Assembly: GCA_036832975.1 (NCBI GenBank)
Contig: DAITQM010000013.1
Location: 1 to 64,000, forward strand
DNA length: 64,000 bases
Source of the DNA: DAITQM01 sp036832975
Lineage (GTDB): Bacteria > Pseudomonadota > Gammaproteobacteria > Xanthomonadales > Wenzhouxiangellaceae
Direction of reading: 5' to 3'
Position 1 is the stretch's first letter; the number at the start of each line of letters is the position of its first letter. Both the position numbers and the translations under genes were made by a program. Under the pieces are notes generated by a model that had not been told where the DNA came from, made no database searches, and was given only the letters and a program-made list of their open reading frames with translations. Positions 17,501 to 26,617 of the stretch are shown one piece after another.

Positions 17501-17968
17501 CAGCAGGGCCGGCCGCTCGGCGATTTTCGGCTCGGCGCCGAAATGCGATAGCAACGGCAGGCGGCGGACGAGCGACAGATTGAAGGCGTCGATGGTCATG
17601 ATCGCCAGGCGCGACGGATGATCGATGATCTGCCAATTGCGTTCGGCGGCGCGGGCCAGGGCGCGTTCGGCCAGACGCCGGGTGGTTGTTTCGAAGATGC
17701 TGCCCGGCGGGGATGGCGCCACACCGGCGGCGTCGCGCAGGGCTTTGAGGATGCGGTCGCGCATCTCGCCGGCGGCCTTGCGGGTAAACGTGATCGCCAG
17801 GATCTGTTCCGGTTCGGCGGCGACCGCGAGCAGGGCCAGATAGCGCTGGACGAGCAGGCTGGTCTTGCCCGAACCGGCCGGCGCCTGGACGATGAACGAG
17901 CGCTGCACGTCGAGTACGGCATCGCGCGCGGCCTGATCGGGGGCGGAGATCGGGGCGGTCGGGCTCAC
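14498..17968 (-). CDS. addA: UvrD/Rep-type helicase-nuclease, AddA-like
   Basis: 1156 residues, GTG start overlapping the previous gene's stop as GTGA. It has Walker A QAPAGSGKTSLLVQRYL near residue 35, the UvrD motifs VDEFQDTSKSQLELL and VGDPMQSIYRFRQAEV, motif V/VI region VMTIHKAKGLEFDHVILPRL, and a C-terminal RecB-type nuclease motif with WIVDYKTALHEGG. With the downstream-numbered partner it would process double-strand breaks, substituting for RecBCD. Residues about 872-883 (TPTPALPRKRG) come from a G-rich palindromic repeat inserted in frame. Confidence 0.88.
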   Translation of the reverse strand: MSPTAPISAPDQAARDAVLDVQRSFIVQAPAGSGKTSLLVQRYLALLAVAAEPEQILAITFTRKAAGEMRDRILKALRDAAGVAPSPPGSIFETTTRRLAERALARAAERNWQIIDHPSRLAIMTIDAFNLSLVRRLPLLSHFGAEPKIAERPALLYREAARRTLTGDGLDDPTYQAVGAVLDHLAGRYPEAETLIAEMLGARQQWLGLLKLGGDDRQPLEAALRRAIESPLAALRRNLAPFAARLVPLAAHAASRVEAGNQPDLALLAGVPDLPPPAANALKQWLGFAELLSTKAGPLRRTVNRSLGFLPKDPLKGDFIALLGELQGNETIGQELRLVRELPDAAYNEDEWRVLEALLATLKVALANLQLVLTERGEIDYPAVAQGALDALGASDAPSEIALALDRRIEHILVDEFQDTSKSQLELLSALTCGWQPDDGRTLFLVGDPMQSIYRFRQAEVGLFLDIAARGLHDLPIKPVSLYANFRSQAGIVEWVNAVFGRMFPDTADPAAGQVAYANSTATHLPATPAVCIHAFADHDKTSGAVREARHVAALAAAALDGDPAAEVAILVRKRSELAAILPALRQHKLDFEAVEIASLARQPVVQDLLALTRALLHPADRAAWLALLRAPWCGLDLAALESIAEAAGNAPLATVLSTAGAALDPAARRRLERTAAVLVPALDGRRREPLRAAVERAWLRLGGPACVGEAHALKDAAAFFDLLDGHAPGADLDDPAAFVEHLADLYALPAAGSRLKVMTIHKAKGLEFDHVILPRLDAKPRRDSERLLYWSERPRVGGQIDLLLGPLAPHGAEDQRRQKWIAQIEAEKQRHETLRLLYVATTRAKRCLHLSAVLKPKHQAPSIDGGEESITPTPALPRKRGRVEEKSALHRERELEFNSPCDGSLLALLWPALDAAFISAAATALQDGAGAAQESAPSNAAFDYRLRSDWQPPAPAAAVSWRTPPAAVSTERIPYDWAGYTARAIGLLVHEYLKRIADEGLTAWPIERVESLAPVLERHFAARGLDRPDAAAAAEKVRTALRNTLSDPTGRRLLGPHPVAYAEYALSGHVDGRLESRIIDRLFIDDSGTRWIVDYKTALHEGGAVETFIAAEVKRYRAQLSDYAVWLNRLEPRPTRRGLYFPLLSRFVEIEPTAE
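15319..15354. repeat. G-rich palindromic repeat inserted in frame in addA
   Basis: A CCCTCCCCCGC/GCGGGGGAGGG palindrome followed by CAGGGGTGGGGGTG. The same pattern recurs at 20982-21022 and, more diverged, at 24559-24600. In addA it is translated as a Pro/Arg-rich linker without breaking the frame. Confidence 0.7.
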
Positions 17969-20691
17969 GGCGTGCCGTCCTCGTCGTTTTCATCGCCGCC
18001 ATCCGACGCTCCAAATTCACCGCCCGGCCCGCGCCGCTCGTCGATCCGGCACAGCGCTTCGAGGCCGCAATAACGGCAGACACTGGCATCGCGGGGTCGC
18101 ACCGCGGCGTCGCCGGCGGCATGTTCGTTGGCCAGCGCGGCCAGGGAGCGGCGCCAGGTCGCGAGCAGCGTTTCGAAATCCGTTGCCTGTGCTTTCAACG
18201 GTGATTTTTCGAGGGGTTTGACGCCAGGGATTAACTCGGCGTCGCGGGCGATGCCCTGGTAGCCCATCGCCCCCGGTTTGAGATTGGCGTAGCAGACGGC
18301 GGCCAGGGCGCCCGCTTCGTCCAGCGCGTAGAGCGGCAACTGCGGCTCCTCGGGACGCTCGCCGCCCCAGGCGCCCGGTTTTTTCTCGCCGCTTTTGTAA
18401 TCGATCAGGACGCGGTCGGCGCCGGATGAGTCGATCTGTTCGAGGCGGTCGATCCGGTCGATCCGGACGTTCAGCGCCAGCGGACCGATCGTGACCGGGC
18501 GTTTTTCCTCCAGCGCGACGACTTCGAACGGCACCGGCCGGGCGCGGTCGATTTCGATCCAGTCGGCCAGCAGGCGGCACAAGCGGCGACGTTCGACCGC
18601 GGCGAGCCGCGGTTCGGTGAGCGCCGGCATTTCTCGCCGGCTCGCCGCCAGCACCGCATCGACTGCCATTTCAATCCGTCCGGTACATTCGCCGGCCGGC
18701 GGCAACCGCCTCCCCGCGGCTTGATAAAAGGCTTGCAGGCAGCGGTGTGCCAGACTGCCGCGCTGCATGGCGTTCAGGCCGATCGACACCGAGGGCAGCG
18801 GCGTGGCGCCGAGCCGGTGCTTGGCAAACGCTTTGAACGGGCAGGCCGACTGGTCTTCGAGCAGGCCGGCGCCGCCGGGGCGCCGGCCGGATGGCAAGGG
18901 CGGGGCGGGACCGGCCACGTAAGATTCGAGCAAGCGCGATTCGAATATCGTGCCGCGATAGTCAGCGCTCGGCGCCGCGGGTTGTTGTTCGTCCAACTCA
19001 GCCAGCAACGGGCTGGGCTGCAAAGGCTCATCGCCGGCGTTTTGCGGCCAGCTCGCGATGCTCTCCCGCGCCGCGGCGAAAAGCGCCGCGGTCAGTGTTG
19101 TCGCCCGTTCTAATTCGCCGGCGGCCGTGGCGCGCGGCAGCGTGTAGCGCTGTTGGACAGCATAGGGCAGGAACGGGTTGGGGCGGGGCGGCGGTGGCCA
19201 ATCGCCGGCGTTCAGACCGAGCCACCAGAGGTGATCGAACGATAAGCCAAGCGCTTGTAACGGCTCGGTGATCAGCACCGGCGCCGCCGGCGAGGCGGGC
19301 TGGAAGATCCGTTCGCCGAGCAAAAGACGCAATTCGGCCAGCGCTTCGCCGAGCGTCCAGGGGCGGGCGACGGCGCCGAGTGCGGCGAGGGTTTCCAGGG
19401 TCTCGTCGAACGTTTCGAGAGCCTGATATTCCCGGCTCGACAAGCTGCGGCCGCCCGGCCAGCCGAGCGCGGCCAACGCCGCGCTCAACCGTTCGCTCCA
19501 CGCCGGAGGCGAAGCCCGACCGCCGGCTTCGAGCGTTGCGACACAGCGCCGGAGCGCACCGGCCAACGCACCGGCGTGCGGCGCGCGGCGTTCGGCGATC
19601 GCGGCCAGCGCGGAAGCATCCATCCGGCCGGGATTGTACGTCCTGAGCGCCGCTTCGAGCAGCGGGGCGGCGGAGTCGGCGGCAATGAACGGGCTGCGCA
19701 GCAGGCGGCTGACGGTCCCGAACTCGGCCGGCCCAGCGGCCAGTTCCAAAGCCAGCAGGGCATCGTAAACCAGCGGCTCGCCGGCCAGCGGGGTGCCGAG
19801 CGTGATCTCGAACGGCCGGGCGATGTCCGTGTTGGGTTCCAACAGGCTTTGTGGCGTCAGCACCTCGTCGAACACCCTCTCCAGCGCCACCCGGAGGCCG
19901 GCGAGATCGAGCGCGACGATCGAGATTCGGGCTTCGGGATCGGCGAGCAGGCAGGCGCGGGCGAAACCGGCCGCGGCCCGGATTTCGCTTTCCGTATCGT
20001 CGAAGCGGCAACGCCTACAGCGGCGATCCGCTATCGCCGGCAAAGCGATCCATTCCACCCGACAGCCGGCCGCGGCCAGCGCCGTGCACAGCCCTTCGGT
20101 GGCCGGGGTCAGATCGAGAAAACCGGCGAGCAGCAGCCGTTCCGGCGGCCGCCAGGCGCCGGATTGCAGGCGCTCGACGAGCCAGCCGGGCAGCGCCGCC
20201 GAATCGAATACCGAATGCGCTGTAAGCTGCCGCCGGTACGCTGCCGCCAGGTCGCGGAACGTCTTCGTTTCGAAGGTCGGTGCGCCGTCCAGCGCCGTCC
20301 ACGGCACCGCGAAATCGTGCATCAGACGCCAAGCCTCGGCCGCCTGCCGGGCACAACCTGCCCGTTGCAGCAGCACACCGCGTTCGCCTTGCCCGCCGGC
20401 CCAATCATCGACCACCCGGCGCCACAGGTGCATCGCCTGCGCCGGCTGCAATAACACCGGGGGATCGTCAAACGATCGAACCTGATTGGCGAGCCAGACC
20501 TCGAACGGCAGGATTTCCGGCCGTTCCCAAACCTCGCGGCCGCCGGCCTGCGCCAGCCGGCCGTAGTCGGTGTGCAAGCGGCGCGCCAGCCGCTTGTTCG
20601 CCGTCACCAGCACCGCCCCGGATGCCGCCGCGGCCAGCGCCGCATCGTGGTCGATCGTCGGGAAATCGGCAAAGGCGCTCATCGCCGGCAT
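17965..20691 (-). CDS. PD-(D/E)XK nuclease family DNA repair protein, AddB-like
   Basis: About 908 residues from the ATG at 20691 (20682 is an alternative). It resembles the proteobacterial 'probable DNA repair protein' that accompanies a UvrD helicase. No Walker A is seen. The C-terminal nuclease has VLIDYKSGEKKPGAW and QLPLYAL. An iron-sulfur staple is likely: a first cysteine in DQSACPFKAFAKHRLGA and three in VCRYCGLEALCRID (C-x2-C-x5-C). It ends in a GTGA overlap with addA, so the two subunits are co-translated. Confidence 0.82.
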   Translation of the reverse strand: MPAMSAFADFPTIDHDAALAAAASGAVLVTANKRLARRLHTDYGRLAQAGGREVWERPEILPFEVWLANQVRSFDDPPVLLQPAQAMHLWRRVVDDWAGGQGERGVLLQRAGCARQAAEAWRLMHDFAVPWTALDGAPTFETKTFRDLAAAYRRQLTAHSVFDSAALPGWLVERLQSGAWRPPERLLLAGFLDLTPATEGLCTALAAAGCRVEWIALPAIADRRCRRCRFDDTESEIRAAAGFARACLLADPEARISIVALDLAGLRVALERVFDEVLTPQSLLEPNTDIARPFEITLGTPLAGEPLVYDALLALELAAGPAEFGTVSRLLRSPFIAADSAAPLLEAALRTYNPGRMDASALAAIAERRAPHAGALAGALRRCVATLEAGGRASPPAWSERLSAALAALGWPGGRSLSSREYQALETFDETLETLAALGAVARPWTLGEALAELRLLLGERIFQPASPAAPVLITEPLQALGLSFDHLWWLGLNAGDWPPPPRPNPFLPYAVQQRYTLPRATAAGELERATTLTAALFAAARESIASWPQNAGDEPLQPSPLLAELDEQQPAAPSADYRGTIFESRLLESYVAGPAPPLPSGRRPGGAGLLEDQSACPFKAFAKHRLGATPLPSVSIGLNAMQRGSLAHRCLQAFYQAAGRRLPPAGECTGRIEMAVDAVLAASRREMPALTEPRLAAVERRRLCRLLADWIEIDRARPVPFEVVALEEKRPVTIGPLALNVRIDRIDRLEQIDSSGADRVLIDYKSGEKKPGAWGGERPEEPQLPLYALDEAGALAAVCYANLKPGAMGYQGIARDAELIPGVKPLEKSPLKAQATDFETLLATWRRSLAALANEHAAGDAAVRPRDASVCRYCGLEALCRIDERRGPGGEFGASDGGDENDEDGTP

Positions 20692-20789
20692 TGTGCCACG
20701 GCCACCGGCACAGCCGGCCTTGGTGTAAAATGCGCCTCCTGTCGGACCGGGATCAACAGCCCGGCCAACCGCCGAAACCGGCGGCACGT

Positions 20790-20865
<76 letters not shown>

Positions 20866-20898
20866 TTTATCTTCTGCGGTTGTTCACCACGCGACGCT

Positions 20899-20959
20899 GG
20901 GAGCGTTACGTTCGCGGCATGTTCACCCGATGGGAAGGTCGGGAGTTCGATCCTCCTCC
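20899..20959 (+). repeat. Partial tRNA-Ala copy and left direct repeat of the island
   Basis: 20934-20959 repeats exactly the 26 bases at 20831-20856 (anticodon-stem end, variable loop and T arm) of the tRNA-Ala. 20899-20926 matches 33936-33963 at 25 of 28 positions. No acceptor stem or anticodon arm can form, so it is a remnant, not a tRNA gene. I read it as a scar of tRNA-targeted integration or recombination. Confidence 0.7.
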
Positions 20960-20981
20960 TTGCGGGGAAGTCCCAATATTT

Positions 20982-21022
20982 CCCCCTCTCTCGCTTGCGG
21001 GGGAGGGCCGGGGAGGGGGTGA
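20982..21022. repeat. G-rich palindromic repeat, intergenic copy
   Basis: CCCCCTCTCTCGC then GCGGGGGAGGG and CGGGGAGGGGGTG, the same family as 15319-15354. It lies in the 247-base gap between the tRNA and the res stop, where no gene is seen. Confidence 0.65.
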
Positions 21023-21112
21023 ATACCGACTTGGGTAAGTGCGCGCATCCCGATGACTGTCCCGAATGCTGGTCCCAGGTTGAGACCCTGGCACGCCAAC
21101 GGTGCACGGGCT

Positions 21113-23797
21113 TCAGTTTTTGTACTCCCTGAAGCTCATCACCAAAGATTCAAGAGTCTTCGGCTGATACTTGTTGAAGCTTTCTTCATCCACATACACA
21201 TAGTCATATCGAACCGCTGACTGCGCCTTGTTGATATCTGCGCACCATTGTTTCAGCCGCTCCATCTTAAGCGGTACGTCCAAGTCCTCCCGCCCTTTGG
21301 TTTCGATGATGACTATTTCCTTCTCGGATTTCTTGACGATGAAGTCCGGGTAGTAATTCGAGATATCGCCGCTGGCATTCACGTAATCGAGCCTGAAATT
21401 CACGGCGAAGTAATTCTTCACATAAGAAACCACGTCTTCGCACTCGTCCAGAAACTTGGCGAACAGCAGTTCCAGGTGGCTGTCGCCGATGATCTTGTTG
21501 AACACGCTCTTCCTCGGAACCACATACCCCTGTTCCTTGGCGACAAAAGGCCGGGTCTTGCGTAGCTTGATCGTGTCCTGAATCCGGGCGTCGCCCTTAT
21601 CCTTGATGATCAGCGCGTTGATCTGCTTCTTGAAGGTTTCGATGAGTGTCTTTGTCGCTTCCAGTTCGGACAGATTGCGCAAGGTGTTCATGTCTTCCAG
21701 GTTCACGGGCCGATCAAAAAGCTGGGTCTGGATAAAATCCTTCACCTTCCCGTAGAGCACGTCATAGCCGCTCACCAGCCGCAGGTCATTCTTGATGGTC
21801 TGGGCGAAGTAGCCCACCACGCTGCGAAAGTCGGCCACGTTCGCGGAGTCGAGATAGGTCACATGGTTGATTTCGCCGGTCGTGATGTCCTTGAAGACGA
21901 TCTCGCGCTGTTCCTCTTCGCTGAATGTCTTGTAGGCCACTTTCTTGTGACCGAAGGCGTCGATATCCAGATCGGCCAGGTTCTTGTATTCCCGATAGAC
22001 CCGTGGGCTCAGGACTGGAATCTCGATGTCCAGCTTATCCATGTCCTTGCTGGTATTCTCGTTGTCCACCTCGACCACCAGCGGCGTCTTCGGCGCCGTG
22101 CCGGCGCCCATCGCCTTGCGCTCCAATACCACGCCTTCGCTCTGGATGGACTCGACGAAATCCATGAATGCGTCCGTACCTACCACACTCACGTATTCTT
22201 CAATCCCATTGCCGGGATACATCTTGCGCAGACCGCGGCCCAGCGTCTGCTCGGGCAGGATGTTGCTCTTCGCGGAATAGGCCCGCAGCCCGACGATGGT
22301 CGTCACGTTGCGCACGTCCCAGCCTTCCTTGAGCATCAGCACCGAGACAATGGCCTTGTAGGGGCTTTCCCAGTCGTCAATCTCGTTCGCCTGCTTGCGC
22401 AGCCGTTCCAGTTCTACTTTGTCCTTGCCGGTCGCCGCCTCGGAAATCTCGCCGTTGTTCTTGGTGTGAATGACCAGCACGGCATCTTTCAGATCCGGGT
22501 AGGTCGTCTCCAGATAGCCCGCCACGTCGTCGCAGTTCCGGGTATCGTCGGTCATGACGAACAGAATGGCCTTCTTCCCGAGCTTTTCGTGCTCGCCATA
22601 CGCCTTGCGCCATTCCTCGACGCCCAGTTGCACGTAATCGGCGTATTTCTCCGTGTATTTCGAGCTTTGCCGCTCGTGGAGCTTGGCGCGGCTGGCCGAG
22701 TCCGGCAGTACCGGGTGCTTGACCACGTTTTGCGAGATCGCCTCGACCAGCGGATAGTCCGCGACCGTCTGCACGAAGATCGCGCCGTTGTTGTGCTTGG
22801 GCGTCGCGGTGACATCCACCTGCAAGGACAGAAAATCGCCCTTGAGCTTGAGGCGGTTGTGGATGTCCTCGATGGACTTGAACCACGCCAGCTTGGCATC
22901 GTGAATGTGGTGCGCCTCGTCGTTGATGACCACCAGCTCGTCAATGTCCCGGACGATGACGCCCAGGTCCACCTTGGAGTCCGTGGTCGCCCCGGTGGGC
23001 CGAGGCCCAAGGAAATAGTCCATCGTGTCCTCGTCGTCCTTGGTCGGTTCCACGTCCTCGCCGGCGTAAACGCGATGGATGTTGGTAAGAAAGAAATTTC
23101 CCACCGGGTGGGTGACGCGCACGTTATCCTGAATGTGCAGCGTCAACTGAAAGTCATCCTGCCAGTTCCGTCCCTCGTAGCCGTTCTCCGGCAATACCGG
23201 GTCCGTGTGAAAGATGCGCAGGCCGTCGAAGTCGTGCCGCAGCCGGTCCAGCACGATAATGTTCGGCGCGATCATCAGGAAATTGCGGGCCAGCGGCGAT
23301 TCCGGCTCGTAGAGCTTGTGGAAATAGCACCACGCCAGCACCAGGCTCATCACCTTGGTCTTGCCGCTGCCGGTGGCCATCTTCACCACGAAGCGCCGCC
23401 AGTGCTCGTCGAACATGCCCGCCGACACCGCGCCTGAGGAATCGAAGCGCAGCAGGTCGTACTTATCCTTCACGCCCACCACGTCGTGGAGATAGACGAT
23501 GGTTTCGAGTGCCTCGCGCTGGGCGAAGTAATAACGAAACTCCGTCATGACCCCGTCGGAACCCGGGACGAGATGGCGGGTGTTGAACCACCAGTTGAGC
23601 AGCGCGCGGCTGGTGTCCGCTGCGCCCTTGTAGTTCTGGTCGCGCCAGTCCTTTACCCGCTTGCGCAGTTGATGCACCAGTGGCGGCATGAGCTTATCGT
23701 AGCTGCTTTCGCGCAGGGCCTCGTCGGCGGGGAACCAGCGCACCTCCGGGTCGAGCACGACGTGCGGCGAGGGCGGAAAATTCGGATGCAGTGCCAT
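21113..23797 (-). CDS. Type III restriction enzyme, Res subunit
   Basis: 894 residues, the size of type III Res proteins. It is an SF2 helicase/translocase with C-terminal nuclease: Walker A ATGSGKTK at 141-148, DEAH box at 293-296, VDVTATPKHNNGAIF, and the motif V/VI region LMLKEGWDVRNVTTI and QTLGRGLRKMYPG. Near the end YYPDFIVKKSEKEIVIIETKG gives the PD-(D/E)XK-type active site. It works with Mod to cut DNA lacking the methyl mark between inverted sites. Last gene of the island's minus-strand cluster, 4 bases after the RhuM-like gene. Confidence 0.92.
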   Translation of the reverse strand: MALHPNFPPSPHVVLDPEVRWFPADEALRESSYDKLMPPLVHQLRKRVKDWRDQNYKGAADTSRALLNWWFNTRHLVPGSDGVMTEFRYYFAQREALETIVYLHDVVGVKDKYDLLRFDSSGAVSAGMFDEHWRRFVVKMATGSGKTKVMSLVLAWCYFHKLYEPESPLARNFLMIAPNIIVLDRLRHDFDGLRIFHTDPVLPENGYEGRNWQDDFQLTLHIQDNVRVTHPVGNFFLTNIHRVYAGEDVEPTKDDEDTMDYFLGPRPTGATTDSKVDLGVIVRDIDELVVINDEAHHIHDAKLAWFKSIEDIHNRLKLKGDFLSLQVDVTATPKHNNGAIFVQTVADYPLVEAISQNVVKHPVLPDSASRAKLHERQSSKYTEKYADYVQLGVEEWRKAYGEHEKLGKKAILFVMTDDTRNCDDVAGYLETTYPDLKDAVLVIHTKNNGEISEAATGKDKVELERLRKQANEIDDWESPYKAIVSVLMLKEGWDVRNVTTIVGLRAYSAKSNILPEQTLGRGLRKMYPGNGIEEYVSVVGTDAFMDFVESIQSEGVVLERKAMGAGTAPKTPLVVEVDNENTSKDMDKLDIEIPVLSPRVYREYKNLADLDIDAFGHKKVAYKTFSEEEQREIVFKDITTGEINHVTYLDSANVADFRSVVGYFAQTIKNDLRLVSGYDVLYGKVKDFIQTQLFDRPVNLEDMNTLRNLSELEATKTLIETFKKQINALIIKDKGDARIQDTIKLRKTRPFVAKEQGYVVPRKSVFNKIIGDSHLELLFAKFLDECEDVVSYVKNYFAVNFRLDYVNASGDISNYYPDFIVKKSEKEIVIIETKGREDLDVPLKMERLKQWCADINKAQSAVRYDYVYVDEESFNKYQPKTLESLVMSFREYKN

Positions 23798-23801
23798 GGA
23801 C

Positions 23802-24371
23802 TTAGCCTCGTATGAGATTCATGATCAGCCGGATCATGATGTCTTTTTGCGCGGGATCGCTCTGCGCCACCAACAGCGCAATAGCGGTCAGCGCGTTATC
23901 GTTGATCTTGACCGAGCCGTCGGGCTTCAAATGATGGCGGTTGCGTTGCAGAAACCAGATGAACAGAAACGCGCCGATGCGCTCGCTCTGCTCCTTAAGG
24001 CGCTGCGCGTTCAGCGCATATCCCCGCACCAGATAGTCTTTCAATATCCTGTTGGCCCAGATGCGGAAGCGGGTGGCGTTGACCGAATTGACCCGATAAC
24101 CCACTGAAATGACCGCGTCCAGGTTGTAATACTGAGTCTGATAGCGCTTACCGTCGGCGGCAGTATGTTCCAAAACGGAACATACTGAATCCTTGTCCAA
24201 TTCATGGCTGACAAAGATATTTCGAAGGTGTTTGGTGATAGCGGGCCGTTGGGTGCCGAACAGCTCCGCGATCTGGGCCTGGTTCAACCAGACCGTATCG
24301 CCTTCCAAGCGGACATCGATATGGACACCATCGTTGGCGGCATAAATAATAATTTCGCCGGAATCCGTCAC
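23802..24371 (-). CDS. RhuM-like (virulence RhuM family) protein
   Basis: 189 residues from a GTG overlapping the mod stop as GTGA. The N terminus (VRLEGDTVWLNQAQIAELFG, ITKHLRNIFVSHELD, YYNLDAVISVGYRVNS, FRIWANRILKDYLVRGYALN) is typical of RhuM/Bro-N-like proteins. It is shorter than many RhuM proteins (about 330), ending with VRLIMNLIRG-like sequence, so it may be a short form. It is translationally locked between Mod and Res. A role in defence is inference from this position; the biochemical activity of the family is not established. Confidence 0.8.
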   Translation of the reverse strand: MTDSGEIIIYAANDGVHIDVRLEGDTVWLNQAQIAELFGTQRPAITKHLRNIFVSHELDKDSVCSVLEHTAADGKRYQTQYYNLDAVISVGYRVNSVNATRFRIWANRILKDYLVRGYALNAQRLKEQSERIGAFLFIWFLQRNRHHLKPDGSVKINDNALTAIALLVAQSDPAQKDIMIRLIMNLIRG

Positions 24372-26584
24372 ACCGTCACCTCGATCACTTTCATCGTGTC
24401 GTTGCCGAAAATGTCCACCACCTTCACCGCGACCTTGCGCCGGCCCGGCGTACATTCCTGAGCCACGCTCTTCAACTCCAGTTTGCGGTCTTTCTTGGTG
24501 CGGAACGACTGCCACTCGTTCTCGAAGATGTAATCCCCGGTCCAGCGTTCCTCGAATCTCCCCTCGCTCTCTGGGAGAGGGGCCGGGGGTGAGGGCTCGG
24601 GTGACTGGATAGGCACCCGAATGATCTCGCGCTTGCTCTCGAAGTCGAAGTCCACCGACCAGTAGTCGATCCAGTCGGTCCAGTGCTTCGTGAGTACTTC
24701 GCGCGTAACGATGCCGTTCTTGTCCTTGCTGACTTTGACGATCTGGCCCTTCTCGATGACGATCTTGCTGCCGTTGTTCTTCAGCGTAGCCTCGGCGGCG
24801 GCGATGGAATCCTGCGAGTGGAACACCGAGAAATCGGTCAATTCGATGGCGAGCGTGTTCTTCTTGACGTGCGGCTTGACCTCGATAAAGGCCACGTCGT
24901 GGAACACCACCTGGTTCTTCTCCACCGCGCGCTTGTCAAACACTTCCGGCGGGATGTATTTCGGGGCGATATCGATGCCCTTGGCCTTGGCCTCATCGAG
25001 AATGTTCGGGAACAGTCCCATCTCGAAATCGAAGGCTAGGATATCCACCTTGGTGAGATGTTTCTGGCGGCATTCCAGGATGATCTCCTCGACAAACAAT
25101 CGCGTCACCGGCAGATTCACCGGCCCGACTACCACCAGCCGCCCGGCCTTCTTGCCGTGAAAACTGGCAAAGCCGGACACCGGCTCGGCTCGGTAGGCGC
25201 GCAGGATCAGATCGACAAACGCCTTCTCCTTTTCCTCGATCTGTTTCTGCTTCTGCGCTTCGCGCAGGTCGGGGTTTATACCGATGAAATGCTGGCGCTC
25301 GTACTTGCCAAGGTTCAGGATTTCAAACGCGCGATACGGCTTGCCTTCCTGCTTGAGTTGCCGTTGCACGCCGATCATGCGCTTGCGGGTGGTGTGGATG
25401 GCAAACTTGCCGAGGTCAGCGGTGATCCATTTACGGCCGAGCTTTTCTGCAACGGCGGCGGTGGTGCCGGAACCGCAGAAGAAATCCGCTATAAGTTCAT
25501 CGACCTTGGAAGACGCATTCACAATGCGCTCTAAGAGAGCTTCTGGCTTCTGTGTGGCGTAACTAACACTTTCTTCGTTATGGCCAGATATATCTTTGAT
25601 ATCTGTCCAACAGACACCTATCGTGATGCCTGGTTTGTCTGACAGATACTGTTTCAAATTGAGCGCGTCGTTCTTTCCTCTTACAACTCGTCCCTCTCCT
25701 TCAAACTTTCGTATTGATTCTTCTGAATAATCGCGGCAGTCACGTAAACGATATGGCCCTCTTCCATCATTGTCATCGTATCTATAATTGACAAGCGTGT
25801 TTTCACTATACTTGCCAAACTGGCGTTGATAGTAACTGCTACGCGACTTCGTGTAATAGAGAATGTGATCAGCATCTCTTGGGTACTGACTGCCTTTTGT
25901 ATTACTGGCGCCTGTCGCGCGTTTCCACATTATCTCGTTTCGATAATTCGTCTCGCCAAAGACCTCATTCAAAATACATCTCATGTATGAATTGAGACGC
26001 CAGTCACAATGCACATAGATACTTCCGTCGTCAGCCAGCAGATCCCACATCAACACAAGTCGCTCATAAATCATTGAGATGAAACTATCTGCGCCCTTGC
26101 CCCACGTATCGCGGTAGGCAAGTTCTTCGAGAATGCTCGGTTTCTTGGTGAAGGTGTCGCCGCCGATCTCGATATCCATCGAAAAATCCGCACCCACGTC
26201 AAACGGCGGATCAATGTAAATCAGCTTGATACCGCCCTGTTTCTCGATTTCCTCGCGCAGCGGCCCGTTCTTGAGGCTGGCGAGAATCAGTTTGTTGTCG
26301 CCCCAGATGAGCTTGTTGGTCCAGCCCTTGAGCTGCCGCCCGCTGGCGGGGTCGAACAGATCGCCCTGAATCTTTACATCCTTCTCCGCCCGCGGCTCGT
26401 CCACCTGCTCGATGATCTGAAATGGCAGCACCACATTGCAGACTTCATTCGTCTTGCCGTTCCACACCAACTCGACTTCGCGCTTTTCCTCGAACAACAG
26501 AAAGCGATACTTCTCCGGCAGTGGCTTGCCCGCCTCCAGCAGTTTCACGATGTCGCGGATTTCGTTGTCAGTAAGCTTCATCAA
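24368..26584 (-). CDS. Type III DNA methyltransferase, Mod subunit
   Basis: 738 residues, beta-class N6-adenine/N4-cytosine methyltransferase. Catalytic motif IV is IDPPFD (residues 125-128 DPPF) and the SAM-binding motif I, ADFFCGSGTTAAVAEKLG, lies near residue 370, the order expected for the beta class. The central region between them should hold target recognition. It methylates the host site and forms the complex with Res. Residues about 661-675 (EPSPPAPLPESEG) derive from a G-rich repeat inserted in frame. Confidence 0.92.
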   Translation of the reverse strand: MMKLTDNEIRDIVKLLEAGKPLPEKYRFLLFEEKREVELVWNGKTNEVCNVVLPFQIIEQVDEPRAEKDVKIQGDLFDPASGRQLKGWTNKLIWGDNKLILASLKNGPLREEIEKQGGIKLIYIDPPFDVGADFSMDIEIGGDTFTKKPSILEELAYRDTWGKGADSFISMIYERLVLMWDLLADDGSIYVHCDWRLNSYMRCILNEVFGETNYRNEIMWKRATGASNTKGSQYPRDADHILYYTKSRSSYYQRQFGKYSENTLVNYRYDDNDGRGPYRLRDCRDYSEESIRKFEGEGRVVRGKNDALNLKQYLSDKPGITIGVCWTDIKDISGHNEESVSYATQKPEALLERIVNASSKVDELIADFFCGSGTTAAVAEKLGRKWITADLGKFAIHTTRKRMIGVQRQLKQEGKPYRAFEILNLGKYERQHFIGINPDLREAQKQKQIEEKEKAFVDLILRAYRAEPVSGFASFHGKKAGRLVVVGPVNLPVTRLFVEEIILECRQKHLTKVDILAFDFEMGLFPNILDEAKAKGIDIAPKYIPPEVFDKRAVEKNQVVFHDVAFIEVKPHVKKNTLAIELTDFSVFHSQDSIAAAEATLKNNGSKIVIEKGQIVKVSKDKNGIVTREVLTKHWTDWIDYWSVDFDFESKREIIRVPIQSPEPSPPAPLPESEGRFEERWTGDYIFENEWQSFRTKKDRKLELKSVAQECTPGRRKVAVKVVDIFGNDTMKVIEVTV
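24559..24600. repeat. G-rich palindromic repeat inserted in frame in mod
   Basis: CTCCCCTCGCTCTCTGGGAG-type palindrome followed by GGCCGGGGGTGAGGG. Related to, but more diverged than, the copies in addA and beside the tRNA. It encodes a Pro/Glu-rich segment before the C-terminal part of Mod. Confidence 0.5.
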
Positions 26585-26617
26585 ATCTCTCCGCCCCGAT
26601 TATGCCGACTCCCAAGC

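Noticed and set aside
20899..20959. A second tRNA gene
   Set aside because: Only the T-arm side matches; there is no acceptor stem, anticodon arm or CCA, so it is listed as a repeat.
21863..23437. Long plus-strand open frame (524 codons) opposite res
   Set aside because: Antisense shadow of the res coding sequence: low-complexity, no family motif, while the minus strand has all helicase and nuclease motifs.
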